From: Armatimonadaceae bacterium
GTDB lineage: Bacteria; Armatimonadota; Armatimonadia; Armatimonadales; Armatimonadaceae
NCBI GenBank assembly: GCA_030446525.1
Contig: JAUJNC010000125.1
Coordinates: 1 to 14,121, forward strand
Direction of reading: 5' to 3'
Length of the DNA stretch: 14,121 nt
In this document: piece after piece, positions 1 to 8,653 of the stretch
How positions within the stretch are numbered: the stretch's first letter is position 1
How the letters are laid out: every line of letters starts with the position of its first letter
The notes under the pieces: generated by a model
What the model was told of the DNA's origin: nothing
What the model saw: only the letters and a program-made list of their open reading frames with translations
The model's database searches: none
Program-made: the position numbers and the translations under genes

Positions 1-312
1 TGGGGGGGGCCGGCGGCCCGCCCTACTGGGGGGGGGGGGGGGGCTGGGGGGGGGTGGGCTCCGCCTTCACCCGCGGGGCGGGGGGGCACGCCGGGGCTTC
101 CCTGTACCCCCCGCGGCCGCGCCCCCCGCATATAATCAAGCTCCCCCCCTGGGCGCGCCCCCCCCCCCCCGCCGCGCCGGGCGCGGCGGGGGGGGGGCGC
201 GCCCCCCCCGCGTCGCTCCCCCACCCCGCCCTGGCCGCGCTGGAAACGTGACGCTGCCGCAAACAGGCAGCGCACGGGGAACGCCGCGTCCGGGCCGCAC
301 GTAGAACGAACC
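1..312. other. G/C-homopolymer, low-quality-looking edge without a gene
   Basis: No gene is supported here. Positions 1 to about 235 consist almost only of long G runs and C runs (one G run near 28-43, C runs near 167-170 and 201-209), interrupted by a few A/T bases. The short open frames across it encode only Gly/Pro/Arg/Ala-rich strings and are compositional. From about 240 the sequence becomes ordinary. A 7-bp stem (252-258 pairing with 266-272, 7-nt loop) lies upstream of the first gene; it has no T tract and I give it no function. The TATAAT at 131-136 sits inside the suspect stretch. Confidence 0.6.
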
Positions 313-735
313 GTGTGGATACTGCTTTCGATCCTGTCGGCGCTCGCCGCCGGCGTAACGGCGACGCTGACCAAGCTCGGGCTCAGGGACGTCGATTCCA
401 ACCTCGGCACGGCCGTCCAGGCCGTCGTGATCCTGGTCCTGACCTGGGCCGTGGTCGCCGTGCAGGGGAACCTGGGCGACGTGGCCAAGATCGACCGGCG
501 CAGCCTGCTGTTCCTCCTCGGCTCCGGGGTGGTGACCACGACGGCCTACCTGCTCTACTTCGGGGCGCTCAAGCAGGGCGACGCCGCGCGCGTCGCGCCC
601 ATCGACCGGCTGTCGCTCGTGTTCGCCATCCTCCTGGCCGTCATCTTCCTGAAGGAAAAGATCAACGCGCAAACCATCTTCGGCGCCGCCCTGATGGCGG
701 GCGGCGCGCTCATCATCGCGCTGGCGAAGAAGTAG
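313..735 (+). CDS. Single-domain EamA/DMT-type small membrane transporter
   Basis: This 140-residue hydrophobic protein has about five predicted membrane segments (roughly residues 3-22, 31-51, 64-84, 97-113, 119-137). It matches one EamA repeat of the drug/metabolite transporter superfamily. Family-typical features are the early charged KLGLR after helix 1, the segment AYLLYFGALKQGDAARVAPID, which is the usual signature of the EamA repeat, and FLKEKI before the last helix. Classical DMT proteins have two such repeats (ten helices), so this half-size form probably dimerises. The start is a GTG at 313; no strong ribosome binding site precedes it, and the sequence further upstream degrades into G/C runs, so the start is less certain than the end. 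The substrate cannot be told from sequence. It lies 58 bp upstream of the next gene. Confidence 0.85.
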   Translation: MWILLSILSALAAGVTATLTKLGLRDVDSNLGTAVQAVVILVLTWAVVAVQGNLGDVAKIDRRSLLFLLGSGVVTTTAYLLYFGALKQGDAARVAPIDRLSLVFAILLAVIFLKEKINAQTIFGAALMAGGALIIALAKK

Positions 736-766
736 GCGCCGGCGTCCGGAATCACCCTTTTGGCGG

Positions 767-772
767 TACAAT
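767..772 (+). promoter_or_regulatory. Possible -10 element (TACAAT) before the 62-aa gene
   Basis: TACAAT, preceded by GCGG, lies 21 bp upstream of the ATG at 794 and just ahead of its AGGAGG. There is no good -35 hexamer at 16-18 bp spacing, so this is a weak call. A similar GGTATAAC sits before the Rpn gene at 11650-11657. Confidence 0.3.
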
Positions 773-793
773 GTAAGTGCAGGAGGTGTTTCC

Positions 794-982
794 ATGCCGA
801 TCAGCGACGCGTTGAAGCAAAAGATCGACCGGTGGATCGAGCGCCAAGGGCGTAACCAGTACGGCGACCCGAAAGACACCGTGTACGCCGGCGGGAACCC
901 GCTCTTCGACGAGCGCTCCGCCCAGATGAAGGACCGCTACGAATATATCCTTTCGAGGCACCCGGAGCTGAAAGAGGACTGA
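794..982 (+). CDS. 62-residue conserved-looking hypothetical protein
   Basis: A small, highly charged, soluble protein with no signal peptide, membrane segment or cysteine. The start is well supported: AGGAGG at 781-786, seven bases before the ATG. The N-terminal part (ALKQKIDRWIERQG) should form an amphipathic helix. A loop follows with NQYGDPKDTVYAGGNPLF, then a second helix (MKDRYEYILSRHPEL). The YGDP...YAGGNPLF segment looks like a conserved motif of a small unknown family, but I cannot name a function. It lies between the transporter and the subtilase, 33 bp before the latter, and may share a transcript with it. The good ribosome binding site and regular codon use make it very likely a real gene. 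Confidence 0.8.
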   Translation: MPISDALKQKIDRWIERQGRNQYGDPKDTVYAGGNPLFDERSAQMKDRYEYILSRHPELKED

Positions 983-1015
983 AAGCCGGAAGCAGACGCC
1001 GCAGGAGGTCGTCCC

Positions 1016-2809
<1,794 letters not shown>

Positions 2810-3123
2810 CGGCTCTTCAGAGGGTGGAGGCGCAGGTTCGTCTGGGCATCTGGCGAAGGTACGGGAACGAGGAGCGTCTGCATTAGCGTGACCGTGAACT
2901 TTTTCGCGGGCATGGCAGGTATCCTCTTGGGAAAGAGGATACCACCCCAGATTCTTCACCGGAAGGTCTTCCAGTGCCCCCTGCGTAACCCACCCGCTAA
3001 GGAAGGATTTTTCCGCCTCGACAGCCAAAATGCATCGTAGGCGCATGGGACGTCCGGGGAAGGTTACACACCCGAGGGACGCGCAAGAAGAGCGCAGGTT
3101 AAAAACAGCCAGGAGAATCGCCA
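2810..3123. other. Intergenic region, 314 bp, with one perfect hairpin
   Basis: I see no convincing gene on either strand here; open frames crossing it lack start signals and family resemblance. It contains the perfect inverted repeat at 2918-2943 and, at its end, the AGGAGA (3111-3116) that serves the next gene. The A/T content is higher than in the coding regions, as expected for a promoter or leader region. I found no clear -35/-10 pair. Stretches near 3044-3095 superficially recall a c-di-GMP riboswitch but do not fit its conserved core. Confidence 0.6.
2918..2943. repeat. Perfect 11-bp inverted repeat with 4-nt loop
   Basis: GGTATCCTCTT (2918-2928) is followed by GGGA and then AAGAGGATACC (2933-2943). 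The arms pair perfectly, which gives a stable hairpin in RNA on either strand. It lies 109 bp after the subtilase stop and 180 bp before the DUF1559 start. No T tract follows on either strand, so it is not a standard intrinsic terminator. It may be a transcript-end or stabilising structure, or a dyad binding site for a protein. Confidence 0.75.
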
Positions 3124-4068
3124 ATGAACGATGTGAACACAAAGCGGAACGTGACCCGTCAGCGCCCTGTCGCCGGTGGGTTCACCCGGATCCATGGCGC
3201 GCAAGCGCGCCAGACGTCAGCGCCCCGCCCCGGGATGGGATTTACGCTGATCGAGCTGCTCGTGGTCATCGCGATAATAGCGATACTCGCTGCCATCCTT
3301 TTCCCCGTCTTCGCCCAGGCGCGCGAGAAGGCGCGCCAGACCTCTTGTCTGAGCAACGCGAAGCAGATCGGTCTGGCCGTGGAGCAGTACAAACAGGACT
3401 ATGATGGCGTCTACGTGCCCATGCGGGATTCGGAAACGGTGCCTTATCGCGCCTGGCCGACGTTGCTTTACCCCTACGTCAAGAACGAGGGGGTTTTCGT
3501 TTGCCCGTCGGGCGAGCCCGGCGACTTCACCCCCAGCGTGCTGCCCGGCGCCACCAGGAAGTATGCCGGGATCACCGATACGAAATGTTCGACCACCGGC
3601 ACTACCGGTGACAGTTCGACCGGTGGCCTGGGTCTGGTCAATAAACTTTCCTATACGATGAACGCGATTCCCACAGACGGCTGGACCACGTATCCCGTTT
3701 CCGCCGGTAAAACAGGCTTTGTTCGTGCCGGCACAACGACCGCAGCGACAGGCCCCAATAGCTACGCCACCAATGCCGTTTCAGAGGCAGCTGTAGACGA
3801 CCCGGCAGGGACCATTTTCATCGCCGACGGCTGGGCAAGCACATCAGCCAGCAACGCCTGCAGCCTGGGACTTTCTATGCGGGCTATCTTCCAAGAAAGT
3901 CGTACAGATCGTTTCCCGGTTGAGGGGGCCTCCAAAATCGCCAACCGGCACCTTGGCGGCTTCGTCGCCATCTTCGGCGACGGCCACGCGAAATGGCGCA
4001 AATGGGGATCGACCTCCGCGAGCGAATGGACCATCCAGTCGGATAACCCTGACGGAACGCCGCGCTAA
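3124..4068 (+). CDS. DUF1559-type pseudopilin-like protein with prepilin signal
   Basis: A 314-residue protein of the type II secretion/type IV pilin-like fold family that is expanded in Armatimonadota and Planctomycetota. The class III signal is MGFTLIELL: cleavage by prepilin peptidase is expected between G39 and F40, with the conserved E44 at +5, followed by a hydrophobic helix to about residue 60 and then [12 protein letters not shown]. The conserved [12 protein letters not shown]...QYKQDYD segment follows. The C-terminal H-x9-DG motif is at H276 to D286-G287. The 39-residue leader is long, but the start at 3124 has AGGAGA seven bases upstream, while the internal ATG at 3235 has no ribosome binding site. 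It is likely exported and exposed on the envelope; the exact role of this family is not known. Upstream is a 314-bp non-coding region, so it probably has its own promoter. Confidence 0.93.
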   Translation: MNDVNTKRNVTRQRPVAGGFTRIHGAQARQTSAPRPGMGFTLIELLVVIAIIAILAAILFPVFAQAREKARQTSCLSNAKQIGLAVEQYKQDYDGVYVPMRDSETVPYRAWPTLLYPYVKNEGVFVCPSGEPGDFTPSVLPGATRKYAGITDTKCSTTGTTGDSSTGGLGLVNKLSYTMNAIPTDGWTTYPVSAGKTGFVRAGTTTAATGPNSYATNAVSEAAVDDPAGTIFIADGWASTSASNACSLGLSMRAIFQESRTDRFPVEGASKIANRHLGGFVAIFGDGHAKWRKWGSTSASEWTIQSDNPDGTPR

Positions 4069-4206
4069 GAAGTGTTGCCTGGTGCCGGCCACACGGTCGT
4101 CATGGACCCGGGGATCCGCGTGGACCTGATCAACATCCTGCGCCCCGAGGATGCGGGCGCTTCCGGCGAACGCTCCACGCCGCGGCAAAGCAAGAGCGAG
4201 CCATGA
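4069..4206 (+). pseudogene. Orphan coding-like fragment, probable remnant C-terminus
   Basis: Directly after the TAA of the DUF1559 gene, the same frame stays open for 45 codons and ends at TGA 4204-4206, overlapping the next ATG as ATGA. Codons from about 4087 to 4150 keep the strong G/C third-position bias of real genes here and read plausibly as protein ([20 protein letters not shown]). The first ATG in frame (4102) has no ribosome binding site. The overlap with the dehydratase start is typical of translational coupling to a preceding gene. I therefore suspect the 3' end of a gene whose front part is missing, or possibly readthrough of the TAA. I cannot name the family. Confidence 0.4.
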
Positions 4207-5447
4207 AGATCACCGACATAAAGGCCACCACCGTCACCGTCCCGCTCGAAGCGCCGCTCCGGCACGCCCACGGCTGCCCCTGGGGCCGCTTCGTCCGCAC
4301 CGTCGTCGAGGTCGAGCCGGAGGAAGGCATCACCGGGCTTGGCGAGATGGGCGGCGGCGGCGAGTCGGCCGAGGCGACGTTCCGGGCGATGAAGGCGTAC
4401 CTGGTCGGCCACGACCCGGCCCGGCTGGAGGAGATGCGCTTCCGCATCGCCAACCCCACCGCGTCCCTGTACAACAACCGCACCCAGGTGCTGGCCGCCC
4501 TCGAGTTCGCCTGCCTGGACATCCTCGGCCAGGCCTGGGGCGTCCCCGTCTGTGACTTCCTGGGCGGGCGCCTGCAGGAGCGCGTGCCGTTCGCCTCATA
4601 CCTCTTCTTCCGTTACGGGCATCCCCGCGCCGGCGCGGGCGAGGTGCGGACCGTGGAGCAGCTGGTCGCCCACGCGCGGGACCTGAAGGAGCGCTGCGGC
4701 TTCACCGCACACAATCTCAAGGGCGGCGTGTTCGCGCCGGAATATGAGCTGGAATGCTACCTCGCGCTCGCGGACGCGCTGCCCGGCGACCGCTTGCGGT
4801 TCGACCCCAACGCCGTGTGGTCGACGGAGCAGGCGATCCGCTTCGGGCAGGCGATCGAAGGCCTGAACAACGATTACCTGGAGGACCCGGTCTTCGGCCT
4901 GCACGCCATGCGCCGCACGCGCGAAAAGGTCCGCATGCCGCTCGCCACCAACACCGTTGTCGTCGGCTTCGAACAGCTCGCCGCCAACGTCCTGGACACC
5001 GCCGTCGACGTGATCCTGCTCGACACCACCTTCTGGGGCGGCATCCGCCCCTGCGTGAAGGCGGCGGGCGTTTGCGAAACCTTCGGGCTGGGCGTGGCCG
5101 TGCATTCGTCGGGCGAGCTGGGGATCCAGCTGGCGACCATGCTGCACCTGGGCGCCGTCCTCCCGAACCTGTCATTCGCCGCCGACGCGCACTACCACCA
5201 CCTGGAGGACGACATCATCCAGGGCGGCAAGATGCCCTACGAAGGCGGCGCCATCCGCGTCCCGACCGGCCCCGGCCTGGGCGTCCGCCTGGACCGCGAC
5301 AAGATGGCGAAGTACAGCGAGCTTTACCGACGGATCGGCGGCTACCCGTCCGACCAGGACCCGCTGCGCCCGGGCTGGACGCCTACCATCCCGAACAACC
5401 GCTGGGCCGACCCTGCCGATGACCGGAGGCCGGGGATGGCGTCGTGA
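4203..5447 (+). CDS. Enolase-superfamily acid-sugar dehydratase (glucarate dehydratase-like)
   Basis: A 414-residue protein of the mandelate racemase/muconate lactonizing enzyme branch of the enolase superfamily, with an N-terminal capping domain (about 1-130) and a barrel (about 140-380). It most resembles the glucarate dehydratase subgroup. Metal ligands are D201 (RFDPNAVWS), E227 (YLEDP) and N250 (LATN). The Asp-His dyad is D274 (LLDTTFWGG) and H301 (VAVHSSGE). On the opposite face, the subgroup's K-x-K is N171-L-K173 (NLKGGV): the second Lys, the usual base, is kept, but the first is Asn. Members of this group abstract the proton alpha to a carboxylate and eliminate water from sugar acids, requiring Mg2+. 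The exact substrate cannot be read from sequence. It overlaps the preceding fragment by ATGA and lies 34 bp before an amidohydrolase start, so they are probably cotranscribed. Confidence 0.9.
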   Translation: MKITDIKATTVTVPLEAPLRHAHGCPWGRFVRTVVEVEPEEGITGLGEMGGGGESAEATFRAMKAYLVGHDPARLEEMRFRIANPTASLYNNRTQVLAALEFACLDILGQAWGVPVCDFLGGRLQERVPFASYLFFRYGHPRAGAGEVRTVEQLVAHARDLKERCGFTAHNLKGGVFAPEYELECYLALADALPGDRLRFDPNAVWSTEQAIRFGQAIEGLNNDYLEDPVFGLHAMRRTREKVRMPLATNTVVVGFEQLAANVLDTAVDVILLDTTFWGGIRPCVKAAGVCETFGLGVAVHSSGELGIQLATMLHLGAVLPNLSFAADAHYHHLEDDIIQGGKMPYEGGAIRVPTGPGLGVRLDRDKMAKYSELYRRIGGYPSDQDPLRPGWTPTIPNNRWADPADDRRPGMAS

Positions 5448-5470
5448 GGCTCTCGCCGGCGGCGTCGGCA

Positions 5471-5476
5471 AGGAGA
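5471..5476 (+). promoter_or_regulatory. Ribosome binding site fixing the amidohydrolase start at 5482
   Basis: AGGAGA lies five bases before the ATG at 5482. The same frame is open back to an ATG at 5419 inside the dehydratase gene, but that ATG has no such signal and its extra residues are not family-like, so 5482 is the better start. Confidence 0.7.
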
Positions 5477-5481
5477 CCGGA

Positions 5482-6092
5482 ATGATCACATCCGACGAAA
5501 CGCCGCTGACGAACGCCGCCGAGCTGCGCCGGACCGTGGAAGACGTGGTCGCCACCACGCCGGTCTTCGACATCCACACGCACCTGTTCGCGCCCCGGTT
5601 CGGCGCGCTGTGCCTGTGGGGCGTGGACGAGCTGCTGACGTACCATTACCTCATCGCCGAGCTGTTCCGCGCGTCGGACGTGGCGACGGAGCGGTTCTGG
5701 GAGATGCCGAAAACGGCGCAGGCCGACCTGATCTGGGACACGCTCTTCGTCCGCAGCACGCCGCTCTCGGAGGCGACGCGCGGCGTGGTCGCCGTGCTGG
5801 CCGCGCTCGGCCTCGATCCGCGCGCCCCGGACCTGCGTGAGGCGCGGGCGTTCTTCCGCGACCTGCGGCCCGAGACGTATCTCGACCGGGTGCTCGATCT
5901 GGCGGGCGTGAGCGACATCGTGATGACGAACGACCCCCTGGACGAAGGCGAGGCGCGCGTCTGGGAAAGTGGCGGCGGGCTCGATGAACGCTTCCACGCC
6001 GCGCTGCGCCTCGACCCGCTGCTGAACGCCTGGCCCGAAACCGCGCCCAGGCTCGCGGCGCGCGGCTACGCGGTGCGGGCGGACGGCGGGGG
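5482..6092 (+). pseudogene. Truncated amidohydrolase (uronate isomerase-like), N-terminal half only
   Basis: About 203 residues resemble the N-terminal half of a metal-dependent amidohydrolase related to uronate isomerases. The metal-binding H-x-H is H32/H34 in FDIHTHLF, followed by family-like segments (WGVDELLTYHYL, WEMPKTAQADLIWDTLF, STPLSEATRGV, IVMTNDPLD, LRLDPLLNAWP). Relatives are about 400-450 residues long; here the similarity stops near 6090 in the middle of the barrel, so the later catalytic His and Asp are absent. The sequence changes directly into the middle of a membrane-protein gene in another frame. The amidohydrolase frame happens to stay open to 6675, so an automatic caller would report 5482-6675, but residues beyond about 204 are out-of-frame translation. 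Intact, it would sit beside the sugar-acid dehydratase and fit hexuronate or related sugar metabolism. As it stands it should be inactive. Confidence 0.75.
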
Positions 6093-7530
6093 TCTGGTGG
6101 ACCTTCTTCGCCCTGCTCCTGGTCTGGACCATGCTGTGCCTGACCACCCTCTTCCGCCGCCAGTGGGAGAACGAGCGCCTCGCCTACCCGATAGCGGAGC
6201 TGCCCCTCCAGATCATCACCGAGGAGCGGACGCTGTTTGGCAAACCCCTGCTCTGAGGCGGTTTCGCCCTCGGCGCTTCGTTTCAGATCATCAACCTGAT
6301 CCACGTACTGTTCCCCTCCGTTCCGGGCGTGCCCACCGGCGTGCCCACCGGCGTGACCAACTACCGGGCCGAGACCTTCCCCTGGAGCGCCGCCGGCGCC
6401 ATCCCCGTCTGCACCTACGCCTTCGCCTACGGGCTGACCTTCCTGCTGCCCACCCAGCTCGGCTTCTCCTGCTGGTTCTTCTTCCTCCTGAGCCGCCTGG
6501 AGCTGGTGGGCGCGGCGATGCTCGGCTACACCGAGTGGGGCAAGTTCCCGTACCTGCAGCAGCAGGGCGTCGGGGCGGTCTTCGGCTTCTTCCTCGCCAT
6601 CGTCTGGGCGGCGCGCGGTCATCTGGCGCGCGTGTGGGATGCGGCTACGGGCGGGTCTTCCTCCGCCCTCGATGATGCCCGGGAACCGCTCTCCTACCGT
6701 ACCGCCGTCTGGGGCCTGTTCGGGGGCGTGGCGGCGCTGGCGTGGTTCGCCACGTCGGCGGGGATGCGCTGGCAGACGGCCCTGCTCTACCTCGGGATCC
6801 TACTGGCCATCGTGATCGTCGTGGCGAGGCTCCGGCGGAGCTCGGCCTGCCGACGTTCAGCCTGTGGGTGGGCGCGGATCAGGTGCTGCCGTCGGTGGCC
6901 GGGACCAACGCCTGGACGAAGGGCGACCTGACCGCGATGTCGCTGCTCTTCTGGCTCACGCACGCACCGCCAGTTCCCATGCAGACCCATGTCGATGCGA
7001 TGCAACTGGGCGGCGCACCGGCACGCCGCTCCGGCGCGTTTTCCCTGGTGATCCTGGGCGCGAGCGCGGGGACCGTCGTGCGTTCTGGGCCTACCTGCAC
7101 TCGACCTATGCCGTCGGGCTGGAATCGGCCCAGTTCCAGGGGGGCCGCGCTCTGGGCGTTCGGCCGGGCGCCCTGGCAGCGGTGGGAAACCTGGGTGCTC
7201 ACCGGCGCCGACCGGGGGCACCTCCAGGCGTACCTGTTCGGCGCCGGCTTCACCCTGTTCCTCTCCGCCCTGCGCGCCCGCTTCGTCTGGTGGCCCTTCC
7301 ACCCCGCCGGTTACCTCGTCCAGGCAGCTTCGGCCTGTTCCGCTTGTGGCTCCCGATCTTCGTGGTGGCTCGTGAAGGCGCTGCTGCTGCGCGGCGGCCT
7401 GGGGCGTACCGACGCGCCCTGCTTCTACGGCCTGGTGCTGGGGGAGTTCTCCGCCGGCTTCCTGCGCTCCCTCCTCGACCTGGGTTTCGGACTCAATCTG
7501 CCGGCGGGGTCCGGCATCGGGGGACTGTGA
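6090..7530 (+). pseudogene. Broken DUF6785/DUF6784-type polytopic membrane protein
   Basis: Pieces of one large membrane protein appear in three frames. From about 6092 the reading is VWWTFFALLLVWTMLCL...RRQWENERLAYPI. An in-frame TGA at 6254-6256 replaces an expected Trp, and the same frame continues with GGFALGASFQIINLIHVLFPSVPG and FLLPTQLGFSCWFF. Around 6835 the frame shifts (LGLPTFSLWVGADQVLP), and it shifts again near 7080 (AFWAYLHSTYAVGLE), 7140, 7323 (GSFGLFRLWLPIFVV), 7365 and around 7405-7430, ending in GEFSAGFLRSLLDLGFG before TGA 7528-7530. The motif RFVWWPFHPAGY (about 7280-7315) is typical of the C-terminal domain of this family, as known from Planctomycetota and Armatimonadota. 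Full relatives have roughly 600-650 residues; here the first 180-200 are missing at the junction. The molecular role is unknown, with transport of a carbohydrate-derived compound a guess from context. No functional product is expected if the sequence is correct. Confidence 0.75.
6329..6352 (+). repeat. 12-bp perfect tandem duplication inside the DUF6785 remnant
   Basis: GTGCCCACCGGC occurs twice without a gap (6329-6340 and 6341-6352), adding VPTG in frame just after the conserved FPSVPG segment. It does not alter the frame. Confidence 0.9.
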
Positions 7531-7593
7531 AAGCAGGAGACGGCGGCCCGTGCGCCGAAGATAACGCCTACCCGCGGAAAGAAAGGGACGACG

Positions 7594-7876
7594 ATTGAGC
7601 AAGCTGCGGCAGCAGATCTTGATCCTGCATTTGGCGAGCCCGACCTGGCATCCAGGACGATCGCCTGGGCGCTGTACGACGGGCGTCGCCCAAAGGGGAG
7701 CGCCAGATGCAGTCCGGGCGACAGCGACGAGCCGCCGTATCCGTCGGTGCTGGCGGCGATGCGCGACGGGTGGTTCGTCCTCCAGATCCCCGCGCTGCCT
7801 ACCTTCGCACGCGGACACGAACACGAGGACGGGGCATCTGCCCTACGAATACGTTCTCGAAAGAAGGTGGAAGTCG
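7594..7876 (+). pseudogene. Broken small hypothetical gene between DUF6785 and the dioxygenase
   Basis: One frame from 7594 reads EQAAAADLDPAFGEPDLAS, RTIAWALYDGRRPKG and then PPYPSVLAAMRDGWFVLQIP with HEHEDG. At about 7835-7840 the sensible reading moves to the next frame (GHLPYEYVLERRW) and runs up to the dioxygenase start. This would make a soluble protein of about 90 residues. The frame begins with ATT at 7594, where an ATG is expected behind AAAGGGACG (7582-7590). A TTG at 7595 is the only nearby alternative and is out of frame with the good part. No stop codon occurs where the protein should end (TGG at 7868-7870). I do not recognise the family. The codon usage and the coherent reading support a real gene that is now disrupted or mis-sequenced. 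Confidence 0.5.
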
Positions 7877-8638
7877 ATGGTTACGGTGCAGAAGCAGCAC
7901 CTCTGACGGCCCGGCAGATGGCGCAGTTCGTCGCCGACGGCTACCTCCTATTTGACGGCTTCATCCCCCAGGAGCTTAACGAGGCGGTCTACGCGGATCG
8001 AGGCGGCGGGCAAGGGCCGCTGGAAAGAGTCCGAGTTGATCCGCCAGGTCTTCGGCCTGCCGCAGGTCAGGGATCCTGCAAAGCCTGGTCGGCGAGAACC
8101 CGTGTACGACCACTCGGCGCTCCATGTCGTCGCCGCGAACAAGGAGGAGGCGCAGGTGTGGCACGGCGACTCGATCATCGACGCCCGTCCCCTCGCCTTC
8201 GACATCCAGGCGATGTACTTCTCGCACGACGCCCCCAAGAGATGGGGCCGACTCGTCCTCCCCGGCTCGCACCTCAGGCGCATCAGCACGCCGCCATCGG
8301 GCGCTACAAGAACATCGTCGGGCAGAGGCAGCTTGCGGGCAAGGCAGGGACGATCGCTTTCTGCACCACGGCCAGGCACTGCGCAGCCAACCCACACGGA
8401 CCGACGCGCTACATGTTCAAGCTGCGGCTGCGCCCGGGCGAGGAGCAGCGCGCCTGTTCAACACCGACGGCTACGACGACCCCGGTCCGGGCCGTCGTCC
8501 AGCGGCGCCAAGTACGACTGGCACGGCGACCAGGGGCGCGCGGAGAACGTCGAGCGCGCCAAGCTCTGGCGCTACGTCTGCGGCGACGACAACGTGGACG
8601 TCTCCTTCGAAGGCGTCCTGACGCGGATGCACCTGTAG
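7877..8638 (+). pseudogene. Broken phytanoyl-CoA dioxygenase (PhyH)-like protein
   Basis: The start is an ATG at 7877 with AAGGTGG six bases upstream, and the stop is TAG at 8636-8638. The protein can be followed across all three frames: LTARQMAQFVADGYLLFDGFIP, then RIEAAGKGRWKESELIRQVF, VYDHSALHVVAANKEEAQVW, WHGDSIIDARPLAFDIQAMY, GRYKNIVGQRQLAGKAGTIA, RYMFKLRLRPGEEQ, LFNTDGYDD and finally SGAKYDWHGDQG...RYVCGDDNVDVSFEG. H-G-D at 8162-8170 fits the H-x-D iron-binding motif of Fe(II)/2-oxoglutarate oxygenases of the PhyH type. Frameshifts are needed near 7905, 7995, 8075, 8093, 8240, 8247, 8290, 8365-8395, 8455 and 8490-8505, each explained by loss of one or two bases. Repaired, it would have about 260-270 residues. 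Planctomycete and armatimonad PhyH proteins often lie next to sugar genes, with unknown substrates. Confidence 0.65.
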
Positions 8639-8653
8639 CGGATAGGGATCGTG

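Noticed and set aside
131..136. TATAAT resembling a -10 box
   Set aside because: It sits in the suspect G/C-run stretch, has no -35 element and lies 177 bp from the next start.
3040..3105. Possible c-di-GMP riboswitch before the pseudopilin gene (GGGACG and GGTTAC pieces)
   Set aside because: The conserved core of the class I riboswitch cannot be assembled in the right order, and I could not draw its paired stems.
5419..5481. Earlier ATG for the amidohydrolase overlapping the dehydratase
   Set aside because: No ribosome binding site, and the extra residues look like out-of-frame translation; the ATG at 5482 has AGGAGA.
6093..6675. Continuation of the amidohydrolase frame as a fusion protein
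   Set aside because: The residues are Arg/Pro/His-rich shadow translation, while another frame reads clearly as a membrane protein.
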